A DNA stretch of 64,000 bases from Gracilibacillus salitolerans (GCF_009650095.1 NZ_CP045915.1:2418001-2482000); one strand, 5' to 3'. Counted from the first letter of the stretch, positions 47,812 through 54,810 are shown. Made by a program: numbers and translations. Notes: generated from the letters alone by a model not told the origin.

Positions 47812-49131
47812 ATGGATAGTATATTAATGATTAACCTTTTGCTAGTAATACTTTTAATCGGGTTAACAGCCTTTTTTGTAGGGGCAGAATTTGCAGTAGT
47901 GAAAGTAAGGATGTCACGGATAGATCAGTTAATTGCAGAAGGAAACAAAGCGGTACCGATTGTTAAAAAGCTGGTCACTGATTTAGATTACTATTTATCA
48001 GCATGCCAGCTTGGTATTACTGTTACGGCCCTCGGGCTTGGGTGGCTCGGAGAACCTACAGTGGAAAAAATATTACACCCATTATTCGATAGTCTAGGTA
48101 TTACTGCTTCTCTATCAGCAGTAATTAGTTTTGCTGTAGCTTTTGCTTTGGTAACATTTTTACATGTAGTAATCGGTGAGTTGGCACCCAAAACATTAGC
48201 AATCCAATATGCCGAACGATTAACTCTTATAATCTCCCGTCCTTTGTATTGGTTTGGTAAGATCATGTTCCCTGCCATCTGGGCATTAAATGGATCTGCC
48301 CGTTTGCTACTTCGTGTGTTCGGAGTACAGCCTGCCGGTCATGAACAAGCACATTCAGAAGAAGAACTGAAGATTATCATGACGCAAAGTTATAAAAGCG
48401 GAGAAATTAATGAAACCGAACTTTCCTATATGGAAAATATTTTTGCCTTTGATGAAAGAGTGGCGAAAGATATTATGATTCCACGTGTCCAAATGGTAAC
48501 ATTGGATCTAGCGATGACAAGTGAAGAAATTTTCGCTACTATTGATGAGTTTCCGCATACTCGATTTCCTGTAACGGAGAATTATGATAAAGATCATATT
48601 GTTGGTTTTGTTAATGTGAAAGATATGTTAAGAAATGTAGTAAAGGAACCTTCATATAAATTAGAAAACGGGTTGCATCATATAGTATTAATAAACGAAC
48701 AGACTCCTCTTCAGCATGCTATGGTAAAAATGCAAATGGAACGTGTTCATATTGCATTAGTAATTGACGAATTTGGAGGTACTGCAGGATTATTAACATT
48801 AGAAGATATCTTGGAAGAAATTGTAGGAGAAATACGAGATGAATTCGATGAAGACGAACGACCTGATATCGAACAAGTTGGAGAACGACAATATAATATT
48901 AATGGACGAGTTTTATTGAAAGATCTGACCGAACAGTTTGGTATAGAGTTTGAAAATAAAGAAGGCATAGACACCATCGCCGGATGGTTACAATATCAAA
49001 AAGCTGGAATATCTGAAGGTGATGAGATAGTTAGTGATGAAGGAAATAAATGGACAGTAAATGAGATGGAAAATTATCAGATTCTTACGGTAGGTTTAGA
49101 AATGAATAAAAAACAAGAAGATAGTGAGTAA
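47812..49131 (+). CDS. CNNM/CorC-family (hemolysin-like) transporter protein
   Basis: The 439-residue protein has an N-terminal CNNM membrane domain with three or four helices (LLVILLIGLTAFFVGAEFA, then LSAVISFAVAFALVTFLHVV with GELAPKTLAIQ), a tandem CBS pair (DIMIPRVQMVTLD and FGGTAGLLTLEDILEEIVGEI) and a CorC/HlyC C-terminal domain. Relatives export magnesium or other divalent ions. The unusual leader (terminator hairpin plus hairpin inside the ribosome-site spacer) suggests regulated expression. Confidence 0.9.
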   Translation: MDSILMINLLLVILLIGLTAFFVGAEFAVVKVRMSRIDQLIAEGNKAVPIVKKLVTDLDYYLSACQLGITVTALGLGWLGEPTVEKILHPLFDSLGITASLSAVISFAVAFALVTFLHVVIGELAPKTLAIQYAERLTLIISRPLYWFGKIMFPAIWALNGSARLLLRVFGVQPAGHEQAHSEEELKIIMTQSYKSGEINETELSYMENIFAFDERVAKDIMIPRVQMVTLDLAMTSEEIFATIDEFPHTRFPVTENYDKDHIVGFVNVKDMLRNVVKEPSYKLENGLHHIVLINEQTPLQHAMVKMQMERVHIALVIDEFGGTAGLLTLEDILEEIVGEIRDEFDEDERPDIEQVGERQYNINGRVLLKDLTEQFGIEFENKEGIDTIAGWLQYQKAGISEGDEIVSDEGNKWTVNEMENYQILTVGLEMNKKQEDSE

Positions 49132-49191
49132 TACCTAAAAAAACTAAGTTATAAAGAATGAACTTTGTAAACAAAGAGTGTAGTTTTTATT

Positions 49192-49222
49192 TTGAAAAGG
49201 GAGAAAAAATTCTCCCTTTTCA
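49192..49222 (+). terminator. Intrinsic terminator after the CNNM gene
   Basis: GAAAAGGGAGAA pairs with TTCTCCCTTTTC around four bases. Confidence 0.85.
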
Positions 49223-49365
49223 TCATCCTATGGATAAAGTGTGGAAGTTCAGTTGATTTAGAGACAAGTTGTATTATTATAAATAACCAGTCCATCGGTT
49301 TACAACTAAAAAGTAAAAATATATAATGGCATTAACTACTTTTGAAAGGGGTATCATTCTAAAAA

Positions 49366-49566
49366 ATGGTTGACGATGAACAAAGTGTCTCCAAATTGTA
49401 TCGGAAGGTTTTGACTTCTAGTGAGGTAAAAGCATTTCTTATTCTCGAAAAGTGTGACGATGAATTAAAACAGGAGCTAATGAAGAAATTAGAAGAGAAT
49501 GATTCTGTAAAGGCCAGAGTAATGATAAAAAGGTTACACAGAAGATTAAACTTAGATATTGGATAG
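49366..49566 (+). CDS. Small helical hypothetical protein
   Basis: The 66-residue protein is charged and helical (SKLYRKVLTSSEVKAFLILEK, ARVMIKRLHRRLNLDIG). The ribosome site GAAAGGGG lies about 16 bases before the ATG, which is rather far. No family was recognised. It precedes the right-hand arm repeats of the glnA element. Confidence 0.5.
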   Translation: MVDDEQSVSKLYRKVLTSSEVKAFLILEKCDDELKQELMKKLEENDSVKARVMIKRLHRRLNLDIG

Positions 49567-49623
49567 TTGAAAAGACTATTTTGAAAATAAGCACCTACCG
49601 AATAAGTATGTGCTATTGATTTT

Positions 49624-49652
49624 ACCCAGAGATCACCCAGAGAAAACCCAGA
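49624..49652. repeat. Candidate integrase arm-binding repeats, right end
   Basis: Three direct ACCCAGA heptamers begin at 49624, 49635 and 49646, each one helical turn (11 bases) apart, about 105 bases before the second attachment core. The same heptamer is found beside the first core. Confidence 0.65.
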
Positions 49653-49757
49653 AAAATATAATTAATTTGATTTTGCTTGAGTTTTCAAATAGAAAGAGAT
49701 GCTAGTATAACAATTATTTGAGTTGACTTTATTGCAATTGATTAAGCAGGCATCTAG

Positions 49758-49854
49758 TCCGTACACAAGTACACCCTTGGGAAAGAGAACAATATTTCCA
49801 AGCATATTTATCAGCGGAAACCCTTGGCACTGTTGGTGTCGGGGGTTTTTGTTT
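49758..49854 (+). other. Attachment-site direct repeat, copy 2
   Basis: A 97-bp near-copy of the glnA 3' end and terminator, lacking the rest of glnA. It marks the right end of the element at 43.6-49.76 kb. The following integrase scrap in the same orientation shows that a second element used the same site, so two elements once stood in tandem. Confidence 0.85.
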
Positions 49855-49920
49855 GTGTGAGAAAATATTGTGTTTTTTGTCCACCTCAAGACGTACCCCA
49901 CATAAACACCCCAAAAAAAT

Positions 49921-50082
49921 TTAATTTTTATTAAAAGTTGTGATTTGATTGATGTAAAATTCATAATTAGCCATTGATTTTTCATCAAGTCGTTTTGAAA
50001 TGTGTGAATACACGTCTGCAGTTATTTGGTAGCTATCATGTCCTAATCTTTCTTGGATAAATTTCATATCATTACCAGCTTC
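49921..50082 (-). pseudogene. C-terminal scrap of a second tyrosine integrase
   Basis: The minus strand reads EAGNDMKFIQERLGHDSYQI, then TADVYSHISKRLDEKSM and a stop at 49921. It contains the catalytic His and Tyr of a tyrosine recombinase. It is homologous to, but distinct from, the integrase at 43666. Its upstream part is replaced abruptly by endolysin sequence near 50083. Confidence 0.8.
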
Positions 50083-50096
50083 TAATTGACCTTTGC

Positions 50097-50288
50097 AGAG
50101 GTAAAAAGGGTAGCTTAGTTAGTAAAGCATTACAAAGCAAAATTGCTGCTAAAGTAGACGGTTTGCTAGGTCCTAATACAATTGGAAGACTACAGAAGTA
50201 TTTGGGTACACCTTATGATAAAAAATTAAGTCGTCCGTCACTGGTTGTGGAAGAGCTACAGCGTCGTTTGAATAAAGGAACATTATAA
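50097..50288 (+). pseudogene. Endolysin C-terminal fragment, copy 1
   Basis: The 63-residue frame reads RGKKGSLVSKALQSKI, KVDGLLGPNTIGRLQKYLG and SRPSLVVEELQRRLNKGTL before a stop. This is a peptidoglycan-binding-like tail of a phage lysin. The catalytic part is absent. It is homologous to 55596-55974. The deletion that removed the second prophage joined integrase and lysin ends here. Confidence 0.75.
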
Positions 50289-50326
50289 TATGAACTGACC
50301 TAGTAATATGAGACAAGAAAAAGCAC

Positions 50327-51180
50327 CTAGGCTGCCTTTGCCCTGAATTGAACAGGAGAAAGGCAGTTTAATTTTGAAAATGGTCGTATATAGTTGTAAT
50401 AATACATGTACAATTCCACTTTTTCTAGTACAATGGAATTTGTAAGACGCATCTTTTGATGTGTGTAGAATTCTTCCGACTTTATGGTGGAGTGGAAGGA
50501 TTCAATGACGGCATTATCAAAGCAATTACCTTTCCGGGACATGCTTGTGATAATGCCTTTTTCTTCAGCTAATTCTTGAAAAGCGTAGGATGTGTATTGA
50601 GCCCTTGATCACTATGAAGAATTAATCCCTTTGTTTCACGTCCATTACAAGCTGCTTTCAGTGTTTCTAGCACTAATTCTTCTTCTTGGTTATGACTCAC
50701 TCGATAAGCGACAATTTCGTTATTATACAAATCCATAATGGTTGATAAATACATCATTGATTCCCCAAAAGGCAAGTAAGTAATATCAGTAACCCACTTT
50801 TGATTTGGTCTATCTGCCTTGAAATTTTGTTCCAATAAATTAGGAACGACGCATTTACTTTCACCGGCGATGTTCGATTTTCTCTTTGGTTTTACCCGAC
50901 ATTGGATTTTATATTTTTGCATGATCCTTTGTGCAGTAAGTCTGTTCACAGAAATGTTGTGTTCCTCTTTAAGTAACTTTTTAACCATTCGGTGTCCTAC
51001 TCTGTAATGTAGGGATTTACAAATATCAATAATAAGTTGTTCTAGTTCTGTTGGCTCCCACGACTTTTGAGCCCAACGATAGTAAGTGGACCTAGGAACT
51101 CTGATACAATCACAAATCATCGATACAGTATAAACTTCCTTTAACGACTCTACTAGTTCTATAACTATCTCTGGTACCAA
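50327..51180 (-). pseudogene. IS3 transposase OrfB with a one-base frameshift
   Basis: OrfB starts at 51180 and shows the integrase catalytic core: first Asp in WVTDITYLPF, second Asp in LHSDQG, Glu in NAVIESFHSTIKSE. The frame breaks near 50601-50605, right after HSDQG, where a one-base deletion shifts reading; restoring a base gives AQYTSYAFQELAEEKGIITSMSR into the second part (50327-50542). The element should be unable to transpose alone. The overlap with orfA suggests normal programmed frameshifting in intact relatives. Confidence 0.85.
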
Positions 51181-51488
51181 CTCCTTTCGATTTCCTGGTA
51201 CTTTTTTAAGATTTCATTTTGGATTTCTAGATGTCTGATTTGCCTTTTTAACTGATCTACTTCGTTTAGTTCTTCAGGCCCTTTTCCAAAGGAATATTGT
51301 TTACCGATGGGTTGTGACAACCGATGTTCTTCTCCATCTCGAAACCATTTCATCCATCTTTTAATTTGACTTACGCTACGGATTCCAAACTTTTTCATAA
51401 TCTGTTTATTTGTATATTTTTTAGACAACTTCATTTCAATGACTCTACGTTTCACTTCTTCAGAATAAACATTTTTCTTTTCCCCCAT
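51165..51488 (-). CDS. IS3 transposase OrfA
   Basis: The 107-residue protein has a helix-turn-helix (YTNKQIMKKFGIRSVSQIKRW) and a leucine-zipper-like end (VDQLKRQIRHLEIQNEILKK). It binds the element's ends and combines with OrfB. It overlaps orfB by 16 bases. The ribosome site AGGAGGTGC precedes the ATG. Confidence 0.88.
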   Translation of the reverse strand: MGEKKNVYSEEVKRRVIEMKLSKKYTNKQIMKKFGIRSVSQIKRWMKWFRDGEEHRLSQPIGKQYSFGKGPEELNEVDQLKRQIRHLEIQNEILKKYQEIERSWYQR

Positions 51489-51607
51489 GAGAAAAGCACC
51501 TCCTAAAAGTCGTTAATTTTTATATACGACTCTGGGGGTGCTTTTTCCTCTGTCTCATTTAATTAGGTCTCCTCAATAAGTGGTGGGTTTTTCTTTAAAT
51601 GAAAATG

Positions 51608-51635
51608 GACCGGCTTGGAAGAACCGGTCCTAACA
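51608..51635. terminator. Terminator for the DUF378 gene
   Basis: GGACCGG pairs with CCGGTCC around about nine bases, downstream of the minus-strand gene at 51679. Confidence 0.65.
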
Positions 51636-51678
51636 AATGACGTGATATTATGAATTATCAAAACGTCAAAGTAATTGA

Positions 51679-51975
51679 TCATTTCTCTTTATCATTTTTA
51701 AATTCAGTGGGATCATTTTCCTCCGCAAACTCAGTAGAATAGGTTAAATTTCTGCCTCTCGCACTCTCTCTTTCATCCTCATCTGCTGGAGCAAACAATA
51801 AAGGTAAACAGAGCAAGGCGCCAATTCCCACCAATGTATAGATTACTCTGGACAGTGCAGCATCTTGTCCTCCGAATATAGCTGCAACCAAATCAAATTG
51901 AAATAATCCAATTAACCCCCAGTTTATACCACCAATAATTACTAATGCTAAAGCAATACGTTTTATTGTATCCAT
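51679..51975 (-). CDS. DUF378 family membrane protein
   Basis: The 98-residue protein has the DUF378 core: IALALVIIGGINWGLIGLFQFDLVA, then a second membrane helix YTLVGIGALLCLPLLF. A polar acidic tail of about 35 residues follows and is longer than usual for the family. The ribosome site AAAGGAGGCG is strong. Function unknown; such genes are scattered in Bacillaceae. Confidence 0.88.
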   Translation of the reverse strand: MDTIKRIALALVIIGGINWGLIGLFQFDLVAAIFGGQDAALSRVIYTLVGIGALLCLPLLFAPADEDERESARGRNLTYSTEFAEENDPTEFKNDKEK

Positions 51976-52061
51976 TTATGTCGCCTCCTTTTTAGAAATG
52001 TTAATATTTATTATTAGTTTATTTTTCTAAGTTATACGATTAATTATTAAATTTATTCAAT

Positions 52062-52084
52062 AAAAAAAGACAGCTTTAGCTGCC
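52062..52084 (-). terminator. Leftward terminator for a minus-strand remnant
   Basis: GGCAGC pairs with GCTGTC around four bases on the minus strand, followed by seven T. It lies downstream of the fragment ending at 52103. Confidence 0.65.
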
Positions 52085-52102
52085 TACTTTTGTGTCTATC
52101 CC

Positions 52103-52212
52103 CTAAAAAACCCCTCCAATATTTAACAACACCTTCTTCCATATAGCCGGATTAAAATATCTCCGTTTTTCTTCCTTTCTTTTTGAATAAACGGTGTACT
52201 CTGTAAATTATT
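52103..52212 (-). pseudogene. 3' end of an unidentified prophage gene, copy 2
   Basis: The minus strand reads FTEYTVYSKRKEEKRRYFNP, then AIWKKVLLNIGGVF and a stop. The first part is nearly identical to the copy at 46292; the end is truncated and altered. Confidence 0.6.
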
Positions 52213-52346
52213 TTTTATGAGAAGAAATAAAATAGTACATTTATCTATACATCCATTTTTTTCAGTAATATTATAATTGAGAGTAATCCCCTCTCTTAAA
52301 TGATTTATAATCAATTTTGTTGAATCTAGCTCTATTGTTGAATTAT

Positions 52347-52422
52347 GGGGTTAGATTCTTTTCGATATTTCGCTTCTAAAACAACTCCTCCGGATTAACC
52401 AAAACCTTCTTCCTTATAGCCG
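52347..52422 (-). pseudogene. 3' end of an unidentified prophage gene, copy 3
   Basis: The minus strand reads PAIRKKVLVNPEELF and then an in-frame stop. It is joined directly at its 5' side to the endolysin fragment beginning at 52424, so a deletion junction lies within a few bases of 52423. Confidence 0.55.
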
Positions 52423-52423
52423 G

Positions 52424-52590
52424 CATAAAAGTAGATGGAATTTGGGGTACTAAGCTGCATTCGTTAACCTTACGTGGATTTTACAAGCTATTTTGTACTT
52501 TGAAAGATACGAGCCATAAGGCATTGACTCAGAGTTTGGTAATCTCACTCAATCAGCAGTATGATCTTTTTAACGTGACAACGGCTTAGT
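52424..52590 (+). pseudogene. Endolysin C-terminal fragment, copy 2, strongly decayed
   Basis: The frame begins IKVDGIWGTKLHSLTLRGFY, recalling the VDGKWGNATTRALQKYLG repeat of the copy at 55596, and runs to a stop at 52590. The tail after it (AAGTCGTGAATACAAAATCTATGTAG) also matches the sequence after the lysin copy at 55974. Confidence 0.5.
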
Positions 52591-52675
52591 AATTGATGAT
52601 AAACCAGGTAAGAAAACATTTGCTAAGTTGTTTGAGTAAAATGAAGTCGTGAATACAAAATCTATGTAGTTAACA

Positions 52676-52708
52676 AAAGCCCGGGCGTGGAAAACTAGGG
52701 CTTAATTA
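52676..52708. terminator. Terminator-like hairpin after lysin fragment 2
   Basis: AAGCCC pairs with GGGCTT around about 15 bases. A different hairpin (GGAGTGC/GCGCTCC) stands at the same place after the lysin copy at 55974. Confidence 0.5.
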
Positions 52709-52730
52709 AGGTTACTTCCATTTTAACTAT

Positions 52731-53030
52731 TTAAAATGGAGGTCCAGATTTTTTAATTTCATGTTTTTGCATTTCTACATTGAGAATCGGGGTAATCTCC
52801 TTTGGAGGATTAGCAATAGCACGCCATGCTTCTAAATCCTCTTCGGACTGCCAAAATTCGAAGTTGTTTATCCTTGTAGTATCAACTGGATCAGCTGTGA
52901 TTGCTAAGTCAATACAACCTGGAGCTCGTCGAGCGCGTTTTATAAGATCTTCGTGGATCTCAACAACCTCGTTTCGCATACTCGCGTCAACAGTAAACCA
53001 TCCTGCTATTATTACTTTATTCGAACTCAT
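52731..53030 (-). CDS. Antibiotic-biosynthesis-monooxygenase-type (ABM) domain protein
   Basis: The 99-residue protein has the ABM ferredoxin-like fold (KVIIAGWFTVDASMRNEVVE, APGCIDLAITADPVD, NFEFWQSEEDLEAWRA). Small ABM proteins act as quinol monooxygenases or haem-degrading enzymes, or have unknown roles. The second ATG (53030) is eight bases after AAAGGAG and is the likely start; the ATG at 53036 touches the ribosome site. It looks intact among decayed neighbours. Confidence 0.85.
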   Translation of the reverse strand: MSSNKVIIAGWFTVDASMRNEVVEIHEDLIKRARRAPGCIDLAITADPVDTTRINNFEFWQSEEDLEAWRAIANPPKEITPILNVEMQKHEIKKSGPPF

Positions 53031-53071
53031 AAACATTCTCCTTTCAAAATATATATTATAATTAATGATAT

Positions 53072-53245
53072 CAAATTATTTATTATTAAATTTCTTATAA
53101 ATTGCGAACTTTTTATGTTTAATCTTTATTACTTTTTTAAATAATTTCCTTATCCCTCTACCAGCTGCTTTACCAACTCTATGCCAACAGATACGTTTAC
53201 CTACACAACCTTTTCTTATTGCATCTACATCATTCCAGATGCGTA
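53072..53245 (-). pseudogene. C-terminal fragment of a small basic protein
   Basis: The minus strand reads RIWNDVDAIRKGCVGKRICW, then HRVGKAAGRGIRKLFKK and a lysine-rich tail to a stop. The frame is closed upstream by TAA without an ATG, so it is a fragment or uses a non-standard start. The family is not identified. Confidence 0.4.
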
Positions 53246-53437
53246 TTAAGCATAGTATAATAATCTTTAGTATTTAAAGTATTTAAGGTTTGTGATACTC
53301 TACTTTAAGTACATAATATCACTCTTATAAAAACATTAAGAGCAAGAATAAAAAGTTGTAAAAAGAAAACACCCGACTATAAAACCAAGTCCAAAAATTA
53401 TCTGGAGAACTTTATTCTAAAAAGTAATCGGAAATGA

Positions 53438-53443
53438 TATAAT
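53438..53443 (+). promoter_or_regulatory. Extended -10 promoter candidate for the erm leader
   Basis: TATAAT preceded by TGA, 26 bases before the first leader ATG. The -35 region is weak. Confidence 0.45.
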
Positions 53444-53468
53444 AAGTTTTATAAGGGAGGATTCAAAT

Positions 53469-53516
53469 ATGTGCACCAGTATTGCAGTAGTAGATTTTAC
53501 TTTATCTCTTTCATAA
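53469..53516 (+). CDS. Erm leader peptide 1 (ErmAL1-like), 15 residues
   Basis: ATG after AAGGGAGG opens MCTSIAVVDFTLSLS. This matches the first leader of staphylococcal erm(A), MCTSIAVVEITLSHS, with the macrolide-dependent arrest sequence IAVV intact and Asp in place of Glu as the next residue. Ribosome arrest here is expected to open a hairpin (53499-53512 with 53528-53543) that otherwise hides the ribosome site of leader 2. Confidence 0.85.
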   Translation: MCTSIAVVDFTLSLS

Positions 53517-53667
53517 TGAAAAGATTGGAAAGGAGATAAAAGTATGGGTATATTTTCTATATTTGTCATTAAATGAGTTCATTATCAACCAAATCAAAAA
53601 TAATTGGTTATAATGAACTCTTATGGTCAGTTCATTATAACCAGCAAGGAGAAGGTTATAATGAACC
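53499..53667 (+). promoter_or_regulatory. Two-stage translational attenuator of erm
   Basis: ACTTTATCTCTTTC (53499) can pair with GAAAGGAGATAAAAGT (53528), masking the leader-2 ribosome site. Further on, GAGTTCATTATCAACCAA (53575), TTGGTTATAATGAACTC (53604), GTTCATTATAACC (53630) and GGTTATAATGAACC (53654) are alternating complements; pairing of the last two masks the erm ribosome site and ATG. This is the erm(A) design: two arrests in series switch the gene on. Confidence 0.85.
53544..53576 (+). CDS. Erm leader peptide 2 (ErmAL2-like), shortened to 10 residues
   Basis: ATG after AAGGAGATAAAAGT opens MGIFSIFVIK and then TGA. The known ErmAL2/ErmCL leaders run to 19 residues and share the IFVI arrest motif. 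Here the rest of the ancestral peptide (VHYQPNQK) is still readable in the same frame after the stop, to TAA at 53601-53603. The arrest motif and the pairing RNA are kept; only the peptide tail is lost. Confidence 0.8.
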   Translation: MGIFSIFVIK

Positions 53668-54392
53668 AGAAAAACCCAAAAGACACGCAAAATTTTATTA
53701 CTTCTAAAAAGCATGTAAAAGAAATATTGAATCATACGAATATCAATAAACAAGACAATGTAATAGAAATCGGAGCAGGAAAAGGGCATTTTACCAAAGA
53801 ACTAGTCGAAATGAGTCGGTCGGTGACTGCTATAGAAATTGAAGAAGACTTATGTCGAACCACTCAAAAAGCGGTGGAGCCTTTTCAGAATATAAAAGTC
53901 ATCCATACAGATATTCTGAAATTTGCCTTCCCCAAAAATGCAGACTATAAAATATATGGTAATATTCCCTTTAATATCAGTACTGATATTGTCAAAAAAA
54001 TCGCTTTTGAAAGCCGGTCGAAATATAGTTACCTTCTCGTGGAGGAAGGTTTTGCGAAAAGGTTGCAAAACACGCAACGGGCTTTAGGCTTGCTGTTGAT
54101 GGTGGAAATAGACATAAAAATCCTAAAAAAAGTGCCACGAGCATATTTTCACCCTAAGCCAAGTGTAGATTCTGTATTGATCGTACTTGAACGACATAAA
54201 TCATTGATTTTAAAAAAAGACTACAAAAAGTATCAATCGTTTGTTTATAAATGGGTAAACAGAGAATATCATGTTCTTTTTACTAAAAACCAATTCCGAC
54301 AGGCCTTGAAGCATGCAAATGTCACAAATTTTAATAAACTATCAAAGGAACAATTTATATCTATTTTCAATAGTTACAAATTGTTTCACTAA
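53661..54392 (+). CDS. erm: Erm(A)-like 23S rRNA adenine N6-methyltransferase
   Basis: Erm methylates A2058 of 23S rRNA and gives resistance to macrolides, lincosamides and streptogramin B. The ATG at 53661 follows AAGGAGA and gives 243 residues, the length of staphylococcal Erm(A), with which it shares the opening [20 protein letters not shown] and the end FNSYKLFH. The SAM loop is EIGAGKGHF (36-44). The catalytic motif is N101-I-P-F104, with Phe where Erm(A)/Erm(C) have Tyr; an aromatic ring is kept. Many scattered substitutions suggest an old, diverged allele and not a recent clinical transfer. A terminator follows. Confidence 0.93.
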   Translation: MNQKNPKDTQNFITSKKHVKEILNHTNINKQDNVIEIGAGKGHFTKELVEMSRSVTAIEIEEDLCRTTQKAVEPFQNIKVIHTDILKFAFPKNADYKIYGNIPFNISTDIVKKIAFESRSKYSYLLVEEGFAKRLQNTQRALGLLLMVEIDIKILKKVPRAYFHPKPSVDSVLIVLERHKSLILKKDYKKYQSFVYKWVNREYHVLFTKNQFRQALKHANVTNFNKLSKEQFISIFNSYKLFH

Positions 54393-54403
54393 ATGAAATG
54401 TAA

Positions 54404-54442
54404 CGAAGCGTTCTCTAGTTCCTTAGAGTACGCTTTTCTTTC
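54404..54442 (+). terminator. Intrinsic terminator after erm
   Basis: AAGCGTTCTCTA pairs with TAGAGTACGCTT (one mismatch) around a six-base loop, followed by TTCTTTC. Confidence 0.85.
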
Positions 54443-54577
54443 AAAAAAATTTTCAAAAATAAAAATCAATCAGTTGTTTTACAACATAAAAGATAAGGTG
54501 CTTTTATCTTTTGGCATGACCTCTATAGCTATAGACAGAAATAAAAACCGACTTAATTTATTGAGAAAGCAACTATT

Positions 54578-54810
54578 GTAAATGGAGAAACATATGAGTG
54601 CACAAAAAATTTTATAGGCGAGTCTAGTACAATGAAAAACTTAGTATATAATATCCATGAGAATGAGTTTAATGAAACTACAGGAGAATACCCTGTTTTA
54701 GGACAAGGTGTGTTCAAAAACAAAAAAGAGTTTTTATTGAAGGTCTTAAACAATTGAATTTATATAAGGATAATTTAGTTTGCCAATTAGTCAAAAGTGA
54801 TAGCAAATAA
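54578..54810 (+). pseudogene. C-terminal fragment of a prophage protein
   Basis: The frame VNGETYECTKNFIGESSTMK, then NLVYNIHENEFNETTG and KKEFLLKVLNN stops at 54745; the next frame continues LNLYKDNLVCQLVKSDSK to a stop near 54810. A one-base shift has split the end of a gene. Upstream to 54443 no reading frame of weight is seen. The family is unknown. It stands directly before the second lysis-module leader. Confidence 0.45.

Larger units (their letters stand above)
50296..51570 (-). mobile_element. IS3-family (IS150 group) insertion sequence
   Basis: Imperfect inverted ends bound it: TGACCTAGTAATATGAGACAAG at the left and the complement of CTCTGTCTCATTTAATTAGGTCT at the right, both followed by AAAAAGCACC inside. 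It carries orfA and a frameshifted orfB on the minus strand. No clean target duplication was found. It sits beside the lysin fragment. Confidence 0.85.

Noticed and set aside
49662..49988. Minus-strand ORF across the second attachment repeat (and its counterpart at 43463-43666)
   Set aside because: Both contain the same peptide only because the attachment DNA is duplicated; they lie antisense to the end of glnA.
54393..54581. Plus-strand ORF starting right after erm
   Set aside because: It runs through the erm terminator hairpin, has no ribosome site and shows no protein-like pattern.
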